This document shows positions 52,342 through 61,772 of a DNA stretch of 64,000 nt, in pieces. The notes below the pieces were generated by a model. It saw only the letters and a list, made by a program, of their open reading frames with translations. It was not told the DNA's origin and did not search any database. The position numbers were made by a program, and so were the translations under genes. The stretch comes from Emiliania huxleyi CCMP1516 (lineage: Eukaryota; Haptophyta; Isochrysidales; Noelaerhabdaceae): positions 99,043 to 163,042 of the forward strand of contig NW_005200326.1 in NCBI RefSeq assembly GCF_000372725.1, in the 5' to 3' direction. How positions within the stretch are numbered: position 1 is the stretch's first letter; each line of letters begins with the position of its first letter.

Positions 52342-55300
52342 ATGCTCGCTGCGACGCTCTCCAGACCCGCCTTGGCCACGCGAGGCCTGTGTGCGCGCGC
52401 CGCCTCGTCGCTCATCGCATCCATCGACCAGGGTACCTCCAGCTCGCGTGTCATCCTTTACGACGCCGTCACGCTCAGGCCGGTCGCGTCGCACCAAGTG
52501 GAGCTGCAGTCGGCAACGAGCAACCCGCAGGCGGGCTGGTCGCAGATGGACGCCAAAAGGATTGTGGGGACCGTCACCGACTCGGCTGCCGCGGCGCTCG
52601 CGGCCGCGGGCGCCAGCGCCTCTGACGTCGTCGGCGTCGGCATCACCAACCAGCGGGAGAGCACGGTAGTGTGGGACAAGCGGACGGGCGAGCCGCTGTA
52701 CGACTGCATCCTGTGGTGAGCACGCCCCGGCCCCTAGGAAGGGGGGCGGCGCGAAGGGAGAGACGCGGCGCGGCGGCGGCCGACGTCTTTGCGGCGCCCG
52801 CAGGACGCAGCACAGCCACCAGACTCCGTCCCTCCCCCTACTCTCGCGGCGCAGGCACGACGCGAGGACCGCGACGACGGTGTCCGCCCTGGCCGACGAG
52901 CTGGGCGGCCAGGACGCGCTGCGCGCCACCTGCGGCCTGCCTCTCTCGACTTACTTTTCGGGCGTCAAGCTGCGCTGGCTGCTGGAGACAGTGCCCGCCG
53001 TCAAGGAGCCTAGAAGCGGAATATCTCCCCCGTATCTCCCCGCACCTGGCAGCACGGAGCCTAGAAGCAGAAGACGTGCTTCTTGTGCCCCCAAACTAGC
53101 GGTCGAGAGGACACGCAATCAGCCGCATTCAGCCGCATTCGCTGCTCTCGTAGCCCCTCGTCCTCACGCGCTGCTCTGAAGGCACTGCACGGTACCGTCT
53201 TCCCCGCCCTGAGTTCTGGCGCCTTCCACTCGCGCAGGTCAAGGAGGGCTTCGAGTCTGGGACGGCGCTTGTTGGGACCGTCGACTCGTGGCTCGCGTGG
53301 AACCTTCTAGGAACCTTCTAGGAACCTTCTAGGCGCTCGTTGGGACCGTCGACTCGTGGCTCGCGTGGAATCTGACCGGCGGCGCGGGCGGCCGCGCCAC
53401 AAGGCACGTCTCCGACGTGACCAACGCGTCGCGGTTAATTTATTAACCAAGGCCGTCATTAATAATTAATTGACCACTCAAGGCACGTCTCGGACGTGAC
53501 CAACGCGTCGAGGACGATGCTGATGAACCTCTCGACGTGCGGCTGGGACGGCGGCCTCGTGCGCGCGCTGGGCGTGGGCGCGGCGGAGGGCGCCCTCCCA
53601 ACCATCGTCTCGTGCGCCGAGGAGATTGGGCGCGTCGACGGCGGGCCGCTGCATGGGGATGCCGCTCACGGGGAGGACTGGAGACCAGCAGGGCCCTCTT
53701 CACACCTCCAAGCTGTGAACAGGCGCCGCTCACGGGGAGGACTGGAGACCAGCAGGGCCCTCTTCACACCTCCAAGCTGTGAACAGGCGCCGCTCACGGG
53801 GAGGACTGGAGACCAGCAGGGCCCTCTTCACACCTCCAAGCTGTGAACAGGCGCCGCTCACGGGGATGATTGGGGACCAGCAGGCCGCCATGGTCGGCCA
53901 GCGCTGCTTTGGTGTCGGCGAGGCCAAGATCACTTACGGCACCGGCGCCTTCATGCTCGGCCGACCTAGAAGCAGACCACGGATTCGTGCACCCCAACCA
54001 GCACTCAAGAGGACACGTACTCAACCGCATCCCGCACTGCTCCGCTGTGCTCACAGCCTTCGCACCCACTCGTGCTCACGCGGTGCTCTGAAGACTCCGC
54101 ACAAGACCGACTCCACGCCCCCCCATGTCGGCCTACTCGCGACGCAGGCTCGTTAACAGCGGCGGCGCGCCGGTGCCGTCGAGCCACGGGCTTCTCTCGA
54201 CGGCGCTCTACCGCTAATTATTTTTTATTTATTAATTATTAATTAGGTGCCGTCGAGCCACGGGCTTCTCTCGACGGCGCTCTACCGCAAGTTAATTATT
54301 AATTATTAATTATTAATTAGGTGCCGTCGAGCCACGGGCTTCTCTCGACGGCGCTCTACCGCCAATTAATAATATTATTAATTATTAATTAGGTGCCGTC
54401 GAGCCACGGGCTTCTCTCGACGGCGCTCTACCGATTCGGCGCGAGTGCGCCCACGCAGTGCGCGCTTCGAGGGGGGGCGGCCTCGCCGTCGAGGAGCCTC
54501 CCAGAAGCCTTCCAGGAGCCGCCTCTCTAGGTACGCGCTCGAGGGGGCGGTGGCTTCGTGCGCGGTCGGGATCAACTGGTTCAAGGACTCGCTTGGCATG
54601 ATCGGCACCGCGCCGGAGATCTCGTCGCTGGCCGCGCAGGCGCCGTCCCCTCATCTCTCCCCAGATCTCCCCGTATCTCGGCGCTGGAGATCGATCTCAT
54701 CGCTTGGCCGCGCACACTGCCCGCCGGCGCGGTGCTCGCACCGGGCAGTGCCTCCACGGCTGTGGTGGTGCCTTATGGCGGGTTCGGCGTGAGCGCTAAC
54801 GCGGAGCCTGATGAATCCCCTGAGCATGTCTGAATCGTCGTGAGTGCGTTAGCGGCGCCACCGCCCTTCTTTGCCGCGCAGGTGCCGGAGGGGACGGAGG
54901 GGCTCGTGTTTGTGCCCGCCTTTGGCGGGCTGCTCGCACCGCACTGGCGCGACGACGCGCGCGCGACGCTGGTCGGGCTGACCCTCGCGCACGACAAGCG
55001 GCGCGTCGCGCGGGCGGTGCTCTTAATGAACTCTTAATGACCTCTTAATTCGCTGTAATTAACTCTTAATTAGGCGCGTCGCGCGGGCGGTGCTCTTAAT
55101 GAACTCTGAATGAACTCTTAATTCGCTGTAATGAACTCTTAATTAGGCACGTCGCGCGGGCGGTGCTCGAGGGCATCGCCCACCAGGCCAAGGAGGTGAC
55201 TGTCTGCATGGCCGCCGACACCGGAGCGGCGCTCACCGGCCTGCGCGTCGACGGCGGCGTCGCGCTCTCCGACGAGCTGCTGCAGTACCAGGCGGACTTG

Positions 55301-55528
55301 TGCGGCATCGCTGTCCAGCGGCCGCGCGACGTGGAGACGACCGCGCTTGGCGCTGCCATCGCTGCCGGCTTGGGCGCCGGGGTCTGGAGCTCGATCGCCG
55401 ACATCCCATCGAGCGGCGACGACATCGAGCGCACCTTTGAGCCCGCCATTTGCGAGGAGGAGCGGACGGCGCGCTGCGCGAGCTGGCAAAAGGCGGTGGA
55501 GTCGTCGTTTGGGTGGGCGCGGGAGTAA
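52342..55528 (+). CDS. glycerol kinase (FGGY family), about 11 exons
   Basis: ATP-dependent phosphorylation of glycerol. The leader [20 protein letters not shown] suggests mitochondria or plastid. Then [144 protein letters not shown] and [20 protein letters not shown]. Exons: 52342-52715, 52855-52998, 53238-53264, 53333-53403, 53483-53660, 53851-53954, from 54148 on, ending at TAA 55526-55528. Nine of ten junctions carry the next exon start as a copy at the intron 5' end. A 36-bp tandem copy follows the stop. Confidence 0.9.
53661..53850 (+). repeat. 64-bp units in a glycerol kinase intron
   Basis: Exon-like GCCGCTCACGGGG plus GGACTGGAGACCAGCAGG, then CTCTTCACACC..GCTGTGAACAG, repeated three times before the true exon at 53851. 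It is a plus-strand example of the TGTGAACAG insert family lacking its first third. Confidence 0.85.
54165..54432 (+). repeat. exon copies with AATTATTAATTAG inserts in glycerol kinase
   Basis: GTGCCGTCGAGCCACGGGCT.. to CTCTACCG occurs four times, separated by AT-rich spacers ending TTAG. Donor GT is in the exon copy. Removal leaves [18 protein letters not shown]. Confidence 0.88.
55020..55146 (+). repeat. two AT-rich inserts with exon copies in glycerol kinase
   Basis: GCGCGTCGCGCGGGCGGTGC (then GCACGTCGC.. in the true exon) alternates with CTCTTAATGAACTCTTAAT.. ending AATTAG. The joined protein reads [15 protein letters not shown]. Confidence 0.85.
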
Positions 55529-55732
55529 AAGGCGGTGGAGCCGTCGTTTGGGTGGGCGCGGGAGTGAAGAAGGGCAGCGCGCGGACCGAGCCATGTAGCA
55601 TGTACTCCGGGCGCGTGGGCCGAGGCGCGGCCCCATCGTCGCGGTTGAAGCATCTGTAGTTTTGATTGCTCGGACACGCCGGCATGGCATATGTCTCCTC
55701 GGCGCTGCGGCGTGCGGGGCATACTTTGTAGG

Positions 55733-55866
55733 TAAGGTAAGGTAAGGTAAATTTCTCCACACACACAAAGTGGTGGGGCAAGGGGGGGCGACCCTCGCAT
55801 CTCCACACCCGGACACGGGCAGGAGCCCCACGGCATTCAAAGTGCAAGCACTGGCCCGGTGCACGT
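55733..55866 (+). repeat. dispersed repeat family A, copy with GGTAAGGTAA head
   Basis: Begins with GGTAAGGTAAGGTAA, then ATTTCTCCACACACACAAAG, GGGGCAAGGGGGG, CGGCATTCAAAGTGCAAG. 55867-56938 shows no gene that can be supported. Confidence 0.8.
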
Positions 55867-56938
55867 GGGTGAGCCTTTACACAGGCTAGATACAGCATAT
55901 ACGCGCGGCTGGTCGTCTTTTTGTTTTTGGATATACACCAGCCACGTATCCACGCGTGGTCCGCGCGCATGGCATACAGGCGTTCGCCAGACACGAGACA
56001 GCGCAGAGCCAGAGGCTCTAAAGCCGTACGGAAACTACTTTACGCGCGGTAGCCGGTACGCGCTAGACGGGGGAAGGACCGTGAGTTGAGGAAATCGAGG
56101 GACGCGACCCACTTCGCCACAGACGGTCCCGCACCTCGCCGCTATGACCGCTGCACGGCCCGTACCGTCGGCTGTGCAGCGGTCTTTGTCCGGAGTGAAT
56201 ACACCAACGCGCTCGTCGGTGACGGTGTCCCCGGATTTCGCCGCGCTCGGCGAACCTCGACAGCGCCTTTGGTGGCATGCAGCTTTTTGCGACAGAAGCC
56301 TGGAGAGCAGCTCCTCTGCTGCTCACACGCTCTGCACAGATGGCACAGCCTACTGTGCGGCTGCCACAGCTGTGACAGTGATGGGCTCGCCCTCACTGGC
56401 CCTCAGTCACTTGTGCTGCGGCTTGTGTGAGCGCGACACTGCTCGGCGACTGCCGGCACACTGTGAGACCATGGGTGTGAGGTAAAACCACGCTACCAGC
56501 GCTTGGTCACATCGGCCCCGAGGTCAGATCCTTCTACTCTGTTGATGACAATACTTGTCTACTGGCTGGAGCCGAGCAGGAGGGCCCGGCGCACATGAAC
56601 CGCTGGTCAACTGAGGGTCCTTCCCCTTTAGGCGGGCCTCTCTCAGCAGCACGGAAAGTAGCGCGCGACAGAGCGCTGTTCTCGGCCCCCTGAGCGTATT
56701 GGGACGAGCCAGACTAGCATGCACATCGCCTTGGCACGTAGGACGCACGACTTACCCACGCACACCCCGGTGACAATCTTGGAAATCTCCCGACAATCTC
56801 CCCAAATCTCCTCCCGCTCTCGCGAGTAGCGCGGCGCAGCGGGGCGCGTTGATGTCGATGAATGCAGTGTGGACTCCTTTTCGACACTCTCTAGCACCGG
56901 TGAACACACAGGCGTTGCTTCCGAGGTGGTAAAAATCT

Positions 56939-59125
56939 GTGAATGCCCGCCGAAGTTGTCGCGGTTTTCCGACTTGTCTCGTGCTCGAGCCATGCCGAAA
57001 AGAGCGGGCGCAGGCCTGGGACAGCGTCGCAAAAGCGGCCAAGGAGTCCGTCCCGGCTCCAGGCCAGGACCAGATCGCCGCTCGGTACCGCCAGTTTGCG
57101 ACTCTGTGCCTGCGCAGTCGTCGCTATCTCACGCTTCCGATCTCGTCACAACAGGCGCCCTCGCCGAGTGCAACGTCCTCGCGGCCGCAAAGCCGTGCTG
57201 GCTCGCGCAGAGTCGGCGTCGCAAAGAACCTGAGAGCGCCGCGGCATGCTTCGGTTGGCGACGTCCTCGGCGAGGCCATGGAGCTGCATAGCACGAGCGA
57301 CGAGGGCCGCCGCGACGGGATCTACAACCAGAGAGAGCACGGACGCCGAGGATCGCTCTCCCGTGCAGCGCCGCAGCGGCTCGTCGGCGGCTCGTCGGCT
57401 GCGGCCTCGAACGGAGATCGCATGGAGGTTGACGAGGAACCTCCCTCTCTGAGCAGTGCTCCAGCGGAGCCTGCGCAGCAGCAGCAGCAGCAGCAAGCAA
57501 GCGTGCTCACGCTGGTGGCAGACATCGGACGCCTCGAGCTGGAGGAGGTTGGCCACCGTGCCGCCGCTCGCGAAGCGATTACAGCGACAACCGGGACGCA
57601 AACATCAGGCGTGCCGACGCCTCGCGAGCTGCGTGCCCAAGCCCGGCTCGACTTGCAAGTCGTAGGGCTGCGCGAGGAGGAGCGGCGGCGGCAGCGGCTG
57701 CACGCGGCGGCAACGACGAGGCTCGTTCGAGAACTGGCGCTGAAGCTCTCGAACCCGCTGCGACACTTTGGCGGGGGTGCATTCATTCAGTTGATGATGT
57801 GCGAATTCGTCATGCGGCCAGAGGTACAGGGCCGCTCCGGCCGCTCCCTCGGCGTAGCGTTTCGCTCGCAGCTGCTGCTGGTGTACGAGCCCAGCGACGT
57901 GCCGACGCTCCCGGGCCTCTACAGCCTCGACGTCTTGCAGGCGTCGCTCAACACTCCGCTGTTGCAGCGGGCCGCCCTGCAGGCGATCGACGACGTGAAG
58001 CTCTTCTCGCTCCACCTGCCCGGCGTGCTCGGCAAGGTGGAGCCGACAGAGGCCGACTCGCTCCTCGGCCTGTGGCAGCGCGCGGCGGAGGTGCGGGCAG
58101 CGGAGGCGCGCCGGCCGCAGCGCGGCCGGCCACGCCATCGCATCGAGTTCGCGCTGCGTCAAAACATGACGGGTAATCGTTACTCGGCCGCCCTGCGCAA
58201 GGCCGTGTACTTGTACCGCCACAAAAGCGGTACGGAGCGCTCAATCTCGATGCGCGGCGCTGCGTCGCTCGCTCGGGATGGCGCCACGCTCCTGTTCGAC
58301 ATCTCGGACGACGATATCGCACGCGTGCATAACATCATTGTGCATAACATGCAGGACCTCTCACCGTGGGCCGACAGCCAGGACGTGCAGGCGAGGGCGC
58401 CGATCTCGGGGATGACGATTCGCGCCGGATCGCTCTTCAACCGCTTCAAATCGGGAGCCCCCACCGGGTGGGTGGCGAAGCTGTTCGCGGGCGAGGCACC
58501 GACGGAGCGCAAGCTGGTCATGCAGCGCTTTACCGACGGCAGCGAGTTTGGCGGGCACTGGCACCAGCTCCTCTTCTTCGTCGACCAGAGACGGGTGCTC
58601 TACCACGAGCCCTATGGCGGCGCAATCGACTCGGGCATCGCGTCTTGCTTCCACCGGAGCCCCGGGCCTGCCGCCGGCTGGGCGCTGGAGGTGGTGGATG
58701 TGCAGCTGCAGTCTTGCACTCACGAGTGCGCGCTCTGGGTGGACTTTGTCGCGGAGGTGGCTGTCGACTACGTGAGGAGCGACCTGACTCGCTCCTTCAG
58801 CGAGTACCTTCGCGGGTGCGCTCTCCCTGTGTGTGTGTGTGCATGCCTGCGATAAGGCTGACCGGTGTCGCGCCGCCCCCGCAGGCGTGAGGAGATCACC
58901 CCGCTCAACGGCATGCGGCGGACTTGCACGGCGATGAAGACGGCGAAGGCAAAAAACAACGCCTTCGTCGCACAGCGCCGAAACGACGTGCGCACGCTGT
59001 TACGTCTAGCCTATGTCCAGCGCCAACTGCCGCACACAGGCTCCGCAACGCTGACCGCCTTTGGCGCAGCGGCGGAGCAGGAGCCTGCCGAGGACACAGA
59101 CTCGGACTTTGAGATGTTGACCTAG
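56939..59125 (+). CDS. Ulp1-like (C48-type) cysteine protease, element-associated or domesticated
   Basis: Exon 1 56939-58815, GT-AG intron 58816-58884, exon 2 58885-59125. The N-terminal 250 residues are charged, with poly-Gln and MEVDEEPPSLSS. The catalytic region has SEFGGHWHQLLFFVDQRRVL (His), YHEPYGGAIDSG (Glu or Asp position), VDVQLQSCTHECALWVDFV (Gln, then Cys). This order H-(E/D)-Q-C is that of Ulp1/adenain-type SUMO proteases; the usual Asp is Glu here. The tail after the intron reads REEITPLNGMRRTCTAMKTA and an acidic end DTDSDFEMLT. Such proteases are often carried by DNA transposons. Start codon uncertain; an upstream exon is possible. Confidence 0.6.
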
Positions 59126-60403
59126 ACCGACGTGTGATTCAGATAGTTGTCTTCAGATGTGTGTGTGATTCAGATGTGTGTGCGTGTGATTTTCGGCACG
59201 GGTATAGATTAGAAGGAACGTATCGTCACACACACCCTCTTTGAGAGAGGGACACAGCGTGGTGCCACAGTAGCGGGCGCTTCTACAGAGGCAACCGGTC
59301 CGAGGGCGAGCGTTTCGCTCGCCCTGATGCGCATGAGCGACGTGGAAGCTCTCGACCGGCGCAGATGCCACGGGCGACACCAATCCCAGCCTCAAAAGGC
59401 GAGGAGGGCTGGTGGAGTGCCCAGACGGCAGTGGCTTCCGAAGAACTTTTTGCGGGTGACGCAAAGGATCCGAGGAGAGAGCACCTCGGCTGCCGGCGAG
59501 GCATCCGCCCCGCGCCCACACATCTGATGGAAAGTGCGATGAAGCGGTGGCGGCAGGCTAGCCACCGGTGGGGCACACGGAGCGATATGGCGTTCGGCTG
59601 CGATTTGAGTGCAACCGGGTGACGCATCTCCTCCACAGAGACGCGGGGACGGCGTGCCTGCGAGGCGCCCGATATGCGCCAACGGACCCAATGGAAAGTG
59701 CGAAGCGAGCACTCGACGGCTCGCAGCCTGTGGACGGAGCACGAGAGCTCGAACCTCGCACTCGCGTGCAAAATCGGCACCTCGGAGCGCCATTTTCACA
59801 CCGCATTCGAGCCCATGAAAACAACAATGTACCCCAAGCAGCACGATCACGCCTCGCACCGGTGCGGTGGTGCCGGGCGGCTCTAGGGGGTCAGGCTGGC
59901 TGCATGGCACCACCCGTAGCCCGTTTTGCTGCCCTGGCATCACCCGGAGGGGGGATTGAACATAGTATCGCGGAAACGACGAAAGCTGACGCTGGGCTCT
60001 GGCGAGGTGGGCAGCCGCTGCCATGCACACCGCGGAGCCGAGCGGCCACTGGCGCCGACTCCGCTTCGCGGCTGAGCGGGCCGCCGAGGTTGGATGGATG
60101 GCAGGATCGCGGTGCATCATTCTCGACTTCACCTTCTTCTACACCTGGTCGCGGCTCCTTACGTGCGTCTCCTCCCCCCAGCACCCAAGGAGCAAGCTAG
60201 GACCTAGGTGCCGCCAAAGGGCGCAAACAAACAACAGCACCTCGTCGCACGTCGGCTGCATCGCGAGAGGGGCCATCCGTTTTGATTGATTGATAGGAAG
60301 GCGAAACACAGTCAGACTCTAAGGACTGGGACACCGCCAGCGGACCCTTACAGATCATATGTGCAGTTAGTTGTGTTCACGGTGTGAGATCGTGTCGCTC
60401 CTG
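59126..60403. other. no supported gene; short internal duplications
   Basis: Phrases such as TGGAAAGTGCG and GAGACGCGGGGACGGCGTGC recur in part within 59290-59860, and several ORFs overlap on both strands without protein-like composition. Confidence 0.35.
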
Positions 60404-60450
60404 AGTAAGGTAAGGTAAGGTAAACTTCTCCACACACACGAGGTGGTGGG
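60404..60450 (+). repeat. dispersed repeat family A, truncated copy
   Basis: GGTAAGGTAAGGTAAACTTC then TCCACACACACGAGGTGG, then the match ends. 60451-61283 holds no convincing gene. Confidence 0.7.
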
Positions 60451-61283
60451 TGTTCCCGGGCATTCACACTATGTTCCTGAGATAATTGGGCGATTATATC
60501 CATAAGGGATTTCATCCCTTTGGATTGGAGATTCGTGTTTCCGTTCCTTTTTGGGTAAAACGTATACAGCTGACGCGATGCGGCCTCTGCCTAGCTTCCT
60601 GCTTCTAACTATGCGCGAGCTACGGCGGGACCGCTATCGAGTATGGCTTATCCTCCGGCCAGTATGGCCTCGACTATTGCATCGCCGAGGCCGACACCAC
60701 CAGCGACATGACAGCGTCGACCACCATGGCAGCTTCAACGTGTGCGCTACCATGGACAAATCTTGCACTCTATATGTCAGCCGCCACCTGGGCGCGTGGC
60801 GTGTGCGAGCACAACCCCAATCGAGCCGAAAGATCTGAACAATGGGTCCAGTCGGTCAGGGTGACAGCAGCGCAGAAGCGCTCGCAGAGCGGCGCGCAGC
60901 GTCGCGCACGCCACGCCGCGGGCGGTCGGACGAGCGCAGCGTACGTCGGCGGCGAGCCGCGTCGCCAGCCGTCTCGCGAGAGAGCGGCGCCGCCGCGTGC
61001 GCGCAGCAGCCGCCGCGGCAGAGGCGAGCCGCGGCGACGGCCGCACAACTGATAACTGCCATTGGCGGTTCACACAACACACACACACACACTTACACAC
61101 ACTCGCCAACGAGGCGCACATGCCCTTTGCCGATGTTCGCACAGAAAGAAAGGAGAAGACACCCGGGTAGGGCGCAAGCTGATGAATGGCCTCGCAGGCG
61201 GCTCATGGGGCCGGTGACGGCGCCCTGCGCCGAAGATCCCAGGGCGGATCTTCTGGCCGGCACTTAAGAGATTCGCCTTGCGG

Positions 61284-61457
61284 AGGTAGGTAGGTAGAAA
61301 GGTGAAGAACAGCCAGGCTCGGACTGGACACCAACGCGGTATGGGTGGACGCGAGACAGATGATGACGACACGCACGAACGACACACAGACACAAACAAG
61401 CTCACAAGACACACAGCCAGCTGGCTGCCACACACCCTGAGTTGGCGTACACATAAC
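61284..61457 (-). repeat. dispersed repeat family B, inverted copy
   Basis: Almost exact reverse complement of 22668-22843, from GGTAGGTAGGTAGAAAGGTG to GTTGGCGTACACATAACTC. Confidence 0.9.
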
Positions 61458-61772
61458 TCAGGGCCACATTCTTCCTGTCGCCCCCCCCAGCACTCCAAGG
61501 TGCCAAGAGAAACAAACAAGGGCACAACAAACAACAGACGACAGGAAGCAACGTGCGAGGCTAGAGCAGGCTTGCTCGTCCTCTAGCAATCTCCGCCGAC
61601 CGCGAGGCCGGACAAGACCGTGTGTGGGGTCATGTGAGGTGTCTCTGGTCACTCTCCTCAGTGGCTAGCCGCCAGCGGCCAGCCCTATCTCGCACTCACA
61701 GGCAATGACAATCCAATGTATGAGCGTTGCGGACCCTCAGAAGAAAAAGAAAAACGCCGCCCGCGCTGATTG

